Shown one piece after another: positions 50,779-60,802 of a stretch of DNA of 64,000 nt. The notes under the pieces were generated by a model. That model saw nothing but the letters and a program-made list of their open reading frames with translations. It ran no database searches and was not told where the DNA came from. How positions within the stretch are numbered: position 1 is the first letter of the stretch; every line of letters begins with the position of its first letter. The position numbers were made by a program, and so were the translations under genes. Source of the stretch: Rachicladosporium sp. CCFEE 5018 (lineage: Eukaryota; Ascomycota; Dothideomycetes; Cladosporiales; Cladosporiaceae); the NCBI GenBank assembly GCA_002077045.2, contig KZ111175.1:99411-163410 (forward strand). The letters are read 5' to 3'.

Positions 50779-53700
50779 TCAATCCTCATTCTTCGCAGCC
50801 TCAGCTTGAGTCGCACCGCCCTCAGTGCCCTCGGCCACCTCTCCCTTCGCGTCTCCTTCAGCCATGGTCCTCTGCTCCGCTGGCACGACACTGATCGGGC
50901 TTTCAGCTTCGAAAGATCCACTGTCCCTTAGACCACTCCCGGGCCTCTCCCCCTCCCTGTTCTTACCTTTCTCGCGAACGCCACTCCTCAGCTTCTTCGG
51001 ACTCTTAGCTTTCCCCTCAACCTGCTGTCTGGGTCGCAGAACATGCATCTTCGGCCCCCCTCCCATAGCAAACTCAACCTCACTCTGCTGCCTTGAACTC
51101 CCATTCTTGCTCTCTCTCTGACTCGAGATCCCTTTGATCTCTTTGAGGATGTCTTTAAATCCCTCCTCGAGCGTGTTCATGCGTGCGAGCATGATTCGAT
51201 TCACCATCCCCTTCTCCTCCGCTTCTGATCTTCTCCGCTCCTCCTCTCGCATTCGTTCGAGATCGCGAGATCGAAGGAATTGCTCCGAGAAGGACGCAGG
51301 CATGTTGTCGAAGGCTCCGGGGTCCATCATATTGCCCGAGGAGACGAATTTGTTGTCGCCGATCTCGGAGGCGAGGTCTAGAGCTCTGGCGTTGAAAGAG
51401 GGGATGGGGGGGTGTTGGCGGGCTGTGTCGAGGAAGGAGAGGCCACCTACGGCCATCGGAGCGGTTTGCTGGCGGGGTGGCATGATGGGACGAGCACGAG
51501 TAGGTTTTGGTTTTGGAGTGCGAGTCCCGGACGGAGCCAAATGCGGAGCGAACATTGGGATAGCCGTGTCGCCGCTGCTCGGGCGTTTGGAGGTCGCGGG
51601 GCGTGAGGGACGAGTGATTGGGCGAGTGGTCGAGCTGTCGTCTGTGATCTGCTTGGGGGCGAACATGACTGTTGCGCTTGACTGATTGCGGCTATGTGCA
51701 CCACGCTTCGCATTGACTGTTTGAAGTTGGGTGGTTGCCGAGGACTCCAACTCCGGGTAGCCTTGCAGTCGCGCTCGAGCAGCGCTAGAGAGTGTAGGAA
51801 GTGGACTTCGGGCCGCGATTGGAGTGTGAAAATACTCGCTGTCGCTATCCTCGGCTGGCGTCCGATTCTCCTTCTCCCTGACAGAGACAGCCCTTTCGCC
51901 AAGGTTTGGCGTGGCATGCTCAGCATCGGACTCATCATCGCCATCTGCTTCAGTATCGAGCGGCAGAGTCTCTGTACTCTCGCCAGGATTCTCATCCTCT
52001 TCGTCAATCCTCTTCGGACGTGTCGGCGCAGTGATGGATAGCATGTCAGGCTCTGAGACCATGCTTCGCGTGGCGAGCGACCCATCTCTGCCCAGACCTG
52101 ACCGCACGCCACCTGTATGTGCTCGTCTAAACCGTGGCTTGCGATTCTCGAGCCTCTCCAACACGCTCCTCGGCTGCTCCAGAGGCGGACTTGCACCTCC
52201 TTCATCATCGGCGCCCTGCATCCACCGATCGACTACAGTCACGCTATTGCGCCGATCGGGATCCATGTCCTTATCCGTTGTGCGCATGGTGCTGCCATTG
52301 AAGGGCCGTCGGAACACTTCTTCGAGCGCACGGTCCTTGTGCAGGCTAATGACAGATGGCTCACGCAGCCTGACACCAGGACTGAACAGCTCTGGCATCT
52401 TGTTGAGCGAGAACGCTACAGGCTTCTTCTGACTGCGAACCGGCTTCGTGACAAGATCCGTAGGCTCAAAAGCAAGATTGCCCAAGATCATGCGCTCGTA
52501 GACGAAAATGATGAAGAGGACTGGAAAGTGCGTGATCTTGATGATTGTCCGGTTGAGTTTGACGAAGCGGCGGAAAGGCATGATGTATCTGAGCGGGCTG
52601 AGCAGCCATGCGAAGACGTTTGTTGGCGCAACGTAGCTGAACAACGCGTCCGACTTGACCATGCTAATAGTATTGATGGCGAAAAGGTACTGATGCTCTT
52701 CTTCTGCATTGCGGACGATGGCCATGAAGCTGTTAGTCAGTACCGTGATCAAGATTGTCACAATCAGGAAGTGACAGATGATGAGGAAAGATGCCATGAT
52801 CGCTTTCCCGAGTATGTTATAGCTCGACCATCGGTCCCAGGCAGCTGGCGTGAAGCCCATCAGGATCTGGAATAAGGCGTAAGCGACATCATTGCTGTCC
52901 GAGCGCTCGTCGGAGAATGATAGCGTGAAAGCGACGAAGAAGCCGGACGTAGAGATCAGAATCAGCACCAGAATAGCCACGAGGTCCTGAGCCATCATGC
53001 GGAACGCGATCAGGAGTTGCGAGAAATAGCGGTAGTGATCAAGCACGCTGAACAGTCGAGGAAACAGTAGGATTGCAGTCGAGGCGAGCGCGTCGTACGC
53101 CATGTTTGCGATTTGACGCCGGCCGGACTCAGCCAGTAGTATGCCGTAGAGTCGCAGGACGTAGTAGACGACGAAGAGCAGTAAGATGCCTAGATCGAAT
53201 GCGTTCCAGAAGCTCAGGATGTACAAACCGAAGCCCTGCTCTGTGAAGCCAATGACTTCGTCAAGCATGTAGCCTATCGACCAAAACCAGAAGACTACCT
53301 CAAGGGGTGTGATCATCAGGCTGCGGTCGTACAGCACAGCGATGTAGAGGCACAGCATGGTGGCGAAAGAGATAGTCGAGAACAGCTGACGGTATCGAGG
53401 CACCCGCAGACGACTCAGCTTGAACAGCGAAGCGTCGTGCGGATCGTATAGTGTCACCGAGCGCCTGCCATACTGCACTTCGGGCTTCTTAGTCGCGCGT
53501 GTAGCATGTGACTTTCGTGATAGCACTGCGTCAGCGGGCAGAGCGCTGGGTGAGTGAAGATCAGTAGTGCCATAGCCGAGCTCTCGAGTTCTACCACGGC
53601 GCTCTCCCTTCTCGCGAACAGGCTTGCGGTGAAGATTGTCGGCTTCGGAGTGGAAGACGATGCTGCCGGCCCAGATGGCCTCCAGATGCTGCACAATCAG

Positions 53701-54525
53701 AGGATGCGCAAGGAAGCGTTTGGCCTGCGCTCGAATGGCGATCTCGATTGTACTTACTCTGGCTCCTCGACCACGCACGCGCTGTGCCTGTGCATCGTCG
53801 CGCATTGTGGGGGTGTTGTTGCCAGGCACTGTTCCGACAGCGACTGCGGTTGTCATACCTTGCAGAGGATCGAAGTCATATGAGAGTGCATCGATGAGCT
53901 CCCGAGTGGTGAACTCCTTCACCAGCCTCATCGCGAGTAGCTCACTGATGAGCGCTCGAGTCTTGGAGACACCTACATTGCCGGGCTGTAGCTGACCTTC
54001 CTTTTGAAACTGCAAGCAGTTGGCTATGAGGGCGCATAGCGTTGCCCTGTTAAATTGGTTCGTCCTGATCTGCTCTTGGATGGGCTTGACCAGGAACTGG
54101 CTGATCTGCGGGCTACGCAGCTGCTCCCACGACAACGTCGTCTCGGCACGCTGCACGATCAGCAAGCGGATGGCGTGCGTGATGTTGTACAGCGGGAGCC
54201 GATCTAGGTGTGCCGCAGAGAAGATGGGTAACAGTGGCGTGTTGCCATCGTCTTCGTCTCCATCCTCGTCATCGTCCTCGTTGTCCTCATCCTCATCCGC
54301 GCCCTCATCGGCATCCTCTTCTACCTCTTCATGGTGATTGGTATGAAAGTAGCCTCCACGGCCACGGCCACGATTGTTCAGCTCATCTTCTGCATTTTCG
54401 TGCTTGCCACTCACTACCCGAGTTCGAGTGACTTCAGGCGATCCGGCAAAGGGCGATAGTTGGTCAGAGTCGTCTTCCCGATTATCGCGTTGGTCACTTT
54501 TCGACCTCTTCCACATCCCTAGCAT
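50779..54525 (-). CDS. YVC1: Vacuolar TRP-type calcium channel YVC1
   Basis: A 1248-residue intronless protein. An acidic stretch (EEVEEDADEGADEDEDNEDD and more) occupies ~65-95. A helical N-terminal domain follows to ~380 and contains HAIRLLIVQRAETTL, typical of Yvc1. The TRP-like channel core lies at ~390-640 with about six transmembrane segments, a pore-like region (DVAYALFQILMGFTPAAWD) and the exit helix (ILITVLTNSFMAIVRNAEEE). The last ~500 residues are disordered and Ser/Pro/Arg-rich. Yvc1 releases vacuolar calcium in response to stretch, calcium and PI(3,5)P2. The tail is long compared with the yeast protein (length from memory). The start is the first ATG; a second one follows three codons later. 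Confidence 0.93.
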   Translation of the reverse strand: MLGMWKRSKSDQRDNREDDSDQLSPFAGSPEVTRTRVVSGKHENAEDELNNRGRGRGGYFHTNHHEEVEEDADEGADEDEDNEDDDEDGDEDDGNTPLLPIFSAAHLDRLPLYNITHAIRLLIVQRAETTLSWEQLRSPQISQFLVKPIQEQIRTNQFNRATLCALIANCLQFQKEGQLQPGNVGVSKTRALISELLAMRLVKEFTTRELIDALSYDFDPLQGMTTAVAVGTVPGNNTPTMRDDAQAQRVRGRGARVSTIEIAIRAQAKRFLAHPLIVQHLEAIWAGSIVFHSEADNLHRKPVREKGERRGRTRELGYGTTDLHSPSALPADAVLSRKSHATRATKKPEVQYGRRSVTLYDPHDASLFKLSRLRVPRYRQLFSTISFATMLCLYIAVLYDRSLMITPLEVVFWFWSIGYMLDEVIGFTEQGFGLYILSFWNAFDLGILLLFVVYYVLRLYGILLAESGRRQIANMAYDALASTAILLFPRLFSVLDHYRYFSQLLIAFRMMAQDLVAILVLILISTSGFFVAFTLSFSDERSDSNDVAYALFQILMGFTPAAWDRWSSYNILGKAIMASFLIICHFLIVTILITVLTNSFMAIVRNAEEEHQYLFAINTISMVKSDALFSYVAPTNVFAWLLSPLRYIMPFRRFVKLNRTIIKITHFPVLFIIFVYERMILGNLAFEPTDLVTKPVRSQKKPVAFSLNKMPELFSPGVRLREPSVISLHKDRALEEVFRRPFNGSTMRTTDKDMDPDRRNSVTVVDRWMQGADDEGGASPPLEQPRSVLERLENRKPRFRRAHTGGVRSGLGRDGSLATRSMVSEPDMLSITAPTRPKRIDEEDENPGESTETLPLDTEADGDDESDAEHATPNLGERAVSVREKENRTPAEDSDSEYFHTPIAARSPLPTLSSAARARLQGYPELESSATTQLQTVNAKRGAHSRNQSSATVMFAPKQITDDSSTTRPITRPSRPATSKRPSSGDTAIPMFAPHLAPSGTRTPKPKPTRARPIMPPRQQTAPMAVGGLSFLDTARQHPPIPSFNARALDLASEIGDNKFVSSGNMMDPGAFDNMPASFSEQFLRSRDLERMREEERRRSEAEEKGMVNRIMLARMNTLEEGFKDILKEIKGISSQRESKNGSSRQQSEVEFAMGGGPKMHVLRPRQQVEGKAKSPKKLRSGVREKGKNREGERPGSGLRDSGSFEAESPISVVPAEQRTMAEGDAKGEVAEGTEGGATQAEAAKNED

Positions 54526-55484
54526 CGGAGCTTGCCCCTCGATTATCCGCTCGTACTATGCTGACGTCGCTTGCATCAATGGCCTCCAGAATGCTGCCAC
54601 GTATCTTATCCACCGTTCTCATACGCACGCAACCCAAAACACGCAAAGAAGCACACAAAGCAGTCTGGAGCGGCTCAAACACCACTTCGCCTTCACAATT
54701 TCCTCACACCTAAGAAGGATATGAGCTCCCCGTGTAACGCCCCTCTCTGCGCGTGCAACCTCTGCTGCAGCACACTCACACCCGCGTAACGACTCCACGC
54801 TACCACACAGATCAGACGACAAGAAGCGAAAGGCGACCCACGTGAATTCTGAGAGGGGGTCATATCAACGCGCCCATTGACCAATTACAAGCTTGGATCT
54901 TGCGCAGGCTGCTGCACAGCTCGGGAATGTAGCACGCTAATGTGAGATGTCATCTGGCCTGTGGGCGGAGACAGATGCTGGAAGATGGCGGTGAAGGGTC
55001 TTGATCGGACATCATGTTGTGAACAATGTGCCATCCGCTTGCCAGTACGAGGCATGGACTGAGACAGCAAAGGTTGCGAGGTGATAGTCCTTGTCAAAGC
55101 CGTTAATTCGAGGCTTCCACGCTACTGCGAGACACTTCACATGCAAAACGGTCGCTCCCGAGATCTACGCGTGGGGTAAAGTTTGGTTAGCGAAATTCAT
55201 TTGGCGAGAAGAAGTGATTGAGAAAGCACAGCACCTCAAGATGCTCGGAGAGAAAGATACTACTACATGAGAGATAGCAATACCAGAATTCTGCAGCGAA
55301 AGTCCTTCGACAGGGCGAGTTGAACAACACCCCTACAAATAGACGTCAAGCAGCGGTGAAATATTCGAGGTACATCCTCATACACTCCACTTGAAGCTCT
55401 GCGGTATCTCCAACACAAGCAATCAGCTCAAGCACCACTTCGCTTGATACTCGGTATCATTAATGATTGGACAAAACAAGCGCC
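54526..55484. promoter_or_regulatory. Divergent promoter between YVC1 and the EIF1AD-like gene
   Basis: A 959-bp region between two outward-facing starts. It contains a CACGTG E-box at 54839-54844, a site that basic helix-loop-helix factors can bind, without other evidence of function. No gene is seen. Confidence 0.45.
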
Positions 55485-55910
55485 ATGCCCAAACCAAAGC
55501 GCAATATCAACGCCACTGCCGAAGAAACCCTCTTCCCGCCCAGCATACTCGAACCCGGCCAACAAATCGCTCGCGTCAAACAAGCCGCAGGCAAGAACCT
55601 CTACCACCTCGAGCTCCCCGACACCTCACCACTTCTCGCCGAGCTTCCTTCAAAATTCCGGTCCACGATCTGGATGAAGCGCGGGAGCTACGTTCTGGTT
55701 GACACTTCCGCGATGGCTGACCGCGACAACAAGCTCGGAGGCGAGATTGTGAATTTAGTGGGCGATGAGAAGGCGTGGCGGAAAGCGAAGTGGTGGCCAG
55801 TGGAGTTTGTGGCGAAGGCTAGGGGGTGGGGAAGTGGGAGCGGGAGTGAGGATGAGGACCAGGGGCCGATGATGCCACCTTCTGAGTCTGAGGAGGAGAG
55901 TGAGGGGTGA
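55485..55910 (+). CDS. EIF1AD-like S1/OB-fold protein
   Basis: A 141-residue protein with an eIF1A-type OB fold at about 20-100: PGQQIARVKQAAGKNLYHLE, then LPSKFRSTIWMKRGSYVLVD. The tail is acidic and Ser/Glu-rich (SESEEESEG). The shape matches the eIF1A-domain-containing protein EIF1AD more than eIF1A itself, which has a basic N-terminus and a longer conserved core. EIF1AD homologues have been linked to late 40S ribosome maturation. The start at 55485 is the first ATG; the upstream in-frame codon is a TTG. Its stop is 15 bases from the stop of ALG3. Confidence 0.85.
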   Translation: MPKPKRNINATAEETLFPPSILEPGQQIARVKQAAGKNLYHLELPDTSPLLAELPSKFRSTIWMKRGSYVLVDTSAMADRDNKLGGEIVNLVGDEKAWRKAKWWPVEFVAKARGWGSGSGSEDEDQGPMMPPSESEEESEG

Positions 55911-55925
55911 GGGATGCCTTCTTGA

Positions 55926-57303
55926 TTATTCTACGTGGAGGTCTGGGTCTTTGATAGCCAATTTGACGCCTTCTGTCCGGCCAATTGCGAACCAACTGGC
56001 GAGGACTGAGGCCGCCAGGCTGCCAACTACGACTATCGAGCTGGTGTCTGTACTTGGGTAGACGTTCCAAGCCCACTCTTGCGCTGCCCAAACGGCATAT
56101 ACGGCGACTGGATGCAAGCCACTTCGCCACAAGACGTACGGCGATAGCCATGCAATGTAGGCGAAGAACTGGTAATGCAAACTCCGTGCACACAAACAGC
56201 CAATGAGCATCGCCGACGCCATGACGCTGAGCACAAAGTCTGGTGTCACACTTCGGGCGATCTTCGCTTGCGCAGCGCCTCTTGGGGGCTCGAGGAGCAT
56301 CCACTCAAGTCCACTGAGCGTTATCCTGGCAGGCTTGAGCCATCGAGTACCCAGGAAAGTGACGAGCAAGGCGCCGTGTGCTGCTAGCAGACCTAGCGAG
56401 AAGTTTCGAGATAGAAAGGTCTCCTCGCCGACAAAACGCCAGTTGACAGTCCACTTGAAGAAGAATTGTCGGCTGAGCTCGAATGCGCGGCCGAAGTAGC
56501 TGTAGACATCCTCAACGATGAACTCGTAGCCGAGCATAGCCTGGTAGATATTAGCACGGGATCGGATAACGGCCACCAGACAAGCCACTGACCTGCACCT
56601 GCATCATGAGAACTGCTTGCTTGACGGCCCGATCTCGACCAATCGCAAGCATGAGAATGAGTCCAACAGCCGGGAGCACGAGTAGCAAACTCATCTTGAC
56701 TCCTAGCCCGGCGCTGAAGAGCAAACTACCGACCGTCCACCACCGCTTCTGGTAGGCAAGAATTGCAGCAAACAAGAAAAAGACCGCAAACCCATCGTTG
56801 AATAGCCGCAGCATGAAGATTGAATGCATGCGCTTGCTAAGTACAAGCATGGGCAGTACCCACGGCGGTGCGTTCGCTCGTCGATACGCTGCGATGGCGA
56901 GACCTAAAGTGCCCAGGTAGAGGGCGACGAAAGCGTACTGGGCGAGATGGATGTCCTTGCCTCCGTCCGTGAGAGCGTAGAGTAGTCTGTAGATGTACAC
57001 GTGCCCGCCAGGGTAGACGAGGGGTCCGGTCGAGCCAGAGATCTTAGCATAGTCGCGTTCGCCGGCGATGTAGGTCTCGATCTGTTGCATGTAGGCTTGC
57101 CAGTCTATCTCGGTGTCTTGAAAGTGTCAGTAAGGCGTTCGTTGATTGTTCTGCCTCGCTGGTCGAGGAGCTCATGGCGTACATGGGATCTTCCAGACGA
57201 TCAAGAGGCAAAGCACCGCGTCAGATGCTACCAGTGCGGGTCCGATCCATCTGATCTGCTTCCGGTCTTGGGCAATACTGATGCCTTGCCTGATCGAGTC
57301 CAT
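55926..57303 (-). CDS. ALG3: Dol-P-Man:Man5GlcNAc2-PP-Dol alpha-1,3-mannosyltransferase ALG3
   Basis: Three exons (57303-57183, 57116-56593, 56540-55926) and introns of 66 and 52 nt encode 419 residues. The first intron splits a Tyr codon and restores KIPYTEIDWQAYMQQIETY, a hallmark of the family. Further ALG3 signatures are GPLVYPGGHVYIY, MLRLFNDGFAVFF and RAFELSRQFFFKWTVNWRF. It is a polytopic ER membrane enzyme that adds the first dolichol-phosphate-mannose-derived residue to the lipid-linked oligosaccharide for N-glycosylation. Without intron 2, a frame stops soon after QVQ. It converges with the EIF1AD-like gene and is divergent from SEN34. Confidence 0.95.
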
Positions 57304-57750
57304 CTTAACAGGCTAGCCCAAAGGTCGGAGGCGCACTATGCATAGAGGATAGAGGCCACGACCATTGCAGGAGTGAGGTCTGTTAGCAGCCAATCACAGT
57401 CGGATCAGGACGAGGCTTGGCAGGCACGAATTGCTGTTTTCGTCATCCCGACCATTTTCTTTGATGTCTAGACAACAACCTCGCCCGGGGACTCACACCC
57501 AAACATGCCTTGAACACACGTGAGAGCTGCTCGAGCAGCACAATCAGGTACGTGTACTCCATTCACTGCTATTCGCTCTACCTGATGAACTCCAAATAAT
57601 CTGTCAATCCCCTGAGATTCACTTCTCTGATGATACACTATTCAATCTCAAAACACTGATCGTCCCGATACATCTACTACTGTCACTTGCCCGTAATATC
57701 AAGGACTCGGCTAACACGTCAATCAGCCTCACTAGAATCAGTCGGACGCG
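57304..57750. promoter_or_regulatory. Divergent promoter between ALG3 and SEN34
   Basis: These 447 bp separate two outward-facing essential-type genes. The SEN34 side is a C/T- and A-rich leader. No defined element is seen. Confidence 0.5.
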
Positions 57751-58845
57751 ATGGCGGCCATTGGACAGCAGCTAGAGACGGCCATCTCTAAGCCTTTCCC
57801 CATTTTCTCACTGGGCCACAAGTACATCCTCTACGATGTTAATGTGGTATCCTACATCCGCGCCCAGTACAACATCACAGGTGTCTTGATCGGTACTCTG
57901 CCTCAAGCTCCGCAGCAGAATGTCTTCAGTGGCATTCCGCTCGAGCTCATGCCGGAAGAAGCTAGATTGCTAGTCGAGAAAGGCATCGCGTACCTCGTGG
58001 ATGATGTCAAAGCGCACAAGCATGCTTTCATGGATAATGGTCTGAGCGCGGAGGAGAAGAAGGTGTTTCAGAGTGCTTTGCGAAGGCAAGGGCTGGCTGC
58101 TGCGAGGGACGTGGCGAAGAGGGGTGATGATAGGAAGAAGGTGGCACTGGAGAAGAAGTTTGGGACGGGCGATTGGAATGATATTCCCGAGGAGATGTTG
58201 GTGCCGACCGGAAAGCGTGCGAAGAAGGGCAAGAAGACTGGCAGTCGGCCTACGAGCTCAGGCGGCACTGGCATGAACACGCCTGCTGGCGAAGCATCTG
58301 GTGCCGTTACGCCTACTGGCGAAGAGGATGAGAGTCTTTTCTCGGCGCCTGCTGAGTCGATGGCGAGTCCGAGACCACCAGGACCACCGCGCAGCGAGTC
58401 TCGGGCGTCGTCTGCGGCTAGTTCGTTGATGATCACCCCGTATCCTCAGACACCGACAACCTCAGCTCCGCTACTACAGTCGACTCCTCCATCATCTAAC
58501 GAAGTGCTGCCTCTCCCCGAAGTACCACCCTCGTATCCGCTGTACAAGCACCTACACGAGAAGTCGTACTTCATGGCTCCAGGTCTGCGCTTTGGCTGTC
58601 AGTACATGGCCTACCCTGGTGATCCTCTTCGCTTTCACAGCCACTTCCTCTGTAATGGCATGGACTGGGACCAAGAATTCGACCTCTTGGACATTGTCGG
58701 TGGCGGCAGACTTGGCACTGGTGTTAAGAAAGGCTTCTTGATCGGCGGACAAGAAGTCCCTTCACCCAGGAACAAAGTAGGCGACCTAGTTGCCGGTGGT
58801 GAGAAGGGGGTAAGAACATTCTGCATTGAGTGGGGTGGTATGTAG
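57751..58845 (+). CDS. SEN34: tRNA-splicing endonuclease catalytic subunit SEN34
   Basis: A 364-residue protein. The N-terminal domain (to ~130) opens with PFPIFSLGHKYILYDVNVVS, and a low-complexity basic and Ser/Pro-rich linker spans ~145-255. The C-terminal nuclease domain contains FGCQYMAYPGDPLRFHSHF and GRLGTGVKKGFL. The triad residues are expected at Tyr285 or Tyr288, His296 and Lys326 or Lys327. SEN34 cuts the 3' splice site of intron-containing pre-tRNAs, together with Sen2, Sen15 and Sen54. The protein ends FCIEWGGM. The next gene starts 187 bp downstream on the same strand. Confidence 0.93.
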   Translation: MAAIGQQLETAISKPFPIFSLGHKYILYDVNVVSYIRAQYNITGVLIGTLPQAPQQNVFSGIPLELMPEEARLLVEKGIAYLVDDVKAHKHAFMDNGLSAEEKKVFQSALRRQGLAAARDVAKRGDDRKKVALEKKFGTGDWNDIPEEMLVPTGKRAKKGKKTGSRPTSSGGTGMNTPAGEASGAVTPTGEEDESLFSAPAESMASPRPPGPPRSESRASSAASSLMITPYPQTPTTSAPLLQSTPPSSNEVLPLPEVPPSYPLYKHLHEKSYFMAPGLRFGCQYMAYPGDPLRFHSHFLCNGMDWDQEFDLLDIVGGGRLGTGVKKGFLIGGQEVPSPRNKVGDLVAGGEKGVRTFCIEWGGM

Positions 58846-59032
58846 TCTTTCAACCCCTCAGCTCATTATCACATGCTTGCTTCAAGTCTCCCCCTTGCCA
58901 AGGAAGGAGCGACCCAACACACGGAGGTGGGCAGGTCTCCGCCGCTCGCTTGCTCACTGCTCCTCACTCATCACTTGACGTTTGCAAACTTTCCCACGAC
59001 AACATCGTCGCAGTGCCGCCACCACTGTGTAG

Positions 59033-60802
59033 ATGGACTACAAACTCTTCACCCCTCACTACGATATGGAAGATGAACGCACTGATGTCGGCTTGACGGA
59101 GGCAGGCGGATCGCTAACGAGAACCAACAGTATCGCTCCTTGGGAGTCAATTCAATTACCAACTTTCCCGACCGAGCCGGCGGAGTTGCAGGGCAGTGAG
59201 GTGGTGAGTCCTTCTGGGCCACCACCTTCGCAACGAGCACCATCGCCGCCAGAGATTCCTGCTCGCAATCCAGCTCGCGTCCGCAGTATCGACCGCAACA
59301 TCCCATTTCCGATCGGCAGTGCTAGGCGAGTGAGCACCAGTCGCTCGGTGTCTTTCGACCTCAGTACCAGGACCTATCAGGGAAGTCCCGCCACTCCTCA
59401 GCAAAATCACACCGCAAGCCAGTACAGCAACATCACAGGGAGACCGCCAGCTCTCGTGAGCCCGATCACTTCTAACGATCTCTTCTTAAGCCACTCGCAT
59501 CGTCGTCCACCATCGACGCCGAGCAGGAATATTTCATCACCATGCATTCCGGAGAATTTGGCAGAGGACAATGTCACCCCCAAGCCTCTCAAGACACAGC
59601 GTCGTGCGATGTCCGATGGTAGCGAGCATCCGAGTGCTCGCTTCCCTCCTGGCACGCCTGCAAGAGTTCATACTGTGGCCGATCGAGCGCACGGTGATGC
59701 CAGACGCACCGTCACTGTGCCGAATCACATGAACCGTGATCGCTTCTCCTTCAATCCGAATGAGAGTGATGAGCTGGAGGTGGCCCGGCCGCCTTGTGGC
59801 TACAACTCTCAGCATGCCACTGAAAGTGACGACGCTGTGTCGCCACTAGCTGCCGAGCTGAGTACGGACGGAGCTATACCATCAAGCGCCAGTGCGGAAA
59901 AGGGTGAAGAGAAGGCGCAAGAGATCACTCACCAAAAGCAGCGTCGTACCACGACCTCATCGCCCGACAATGAGGAGACGCTTCGTGCGCACCACTACAG
60001 TGAGCAGCGTTCATCTTTGAGGATCGTCACACCAACGCCGACAACGGGTACGCATCAACGCAGCGCTTCAGTCACAGCAATCAGACCGGGTCCCTCACCC
60101 ACCACTGCCCTCACTCGCGGATCAATAGTCAGCCCTGGCACGTGTAATCCGAATAGTCGCATTCCCATCCGTCGCCGCCCAAACTCTGCGCACATACTCA
60201 CTCACCACAACATCTCGCACTCCATCAACCCTGACATATCACTCCAGTCTCAACAACCCAAGCCGAAGCGCCACGAACACCCTATGGACAAATCTTACCA
60301 TTACTGGAGCTCTAGCTCTGAAGACACTTCCGACGGTACAGGTCCGCGTCCCTGCAAAGCCTGCAAGTCCACGCAGAAGGCGCTCGCCATCAATCCGGCT
60401 TGCTGCAAGGGGAGCAAAGAGCAGTTCTGCGTCGGATGCTGGAATGAAGGCATGGCGATGGGTCTGAGCAAGAAGTCACCGGAGGAGTGGCTGGCGTGTT
60501 TGCTATGTGGGAGGAACTTGCTGAGTGAGGATCAGAAGAGGTTGGCTAGGAAGGCTACGCAGTATAGGTGAGTCGAGCTGGTGGAATGGAATGAAGGGAT
60601 TTCTACTGATGAGTGTAGAGCAAAGATCAAGAACCTAAAGTCGGAATTGGGGAGTTTCAGAAATAGGGTGCTGTATCTTGCTGAAGAGAAGGAAAAGCAG
60701 AAGGAGAGGGTCAAGCGTCGCGGTAGTATGGGCGCCGAACTTACTCTGTTGGGTGGGCGCAGCGCTGGCGATCGTAAGAAGAGGAGTGCTTGGGAGAAGT
60801 GA
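59033..60802 (+). CDS. Unknown protein with a Cys-rich finger and C-terminal coiled coil
   Basis: Exon 1 (59033-60567), a 51-nt intron (GTGAGT donor, GTGTAG acceptor) and exon 2 (60619-60802) encode 572 residues. Residues 1-420 are disordered and Ser/Pro/Arg/Thr-rich, with many SP and TP sites. At ~440-500 a cluster CKACKS, NPACCKGS, FCVGCW, ACLLCG has eight or more cysteines in CxxC pairs, suitable for two zinc ions. Exon 2 supplies a basic coiled coil (KIKNLKSELGSFRNRVLYLA, then EEKEKQKERVKRR). I do not recognise the family. The splice is supported because it extends the helix in frame and because unspliced sequence stops at once after QYR. Confidence 0.72.
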
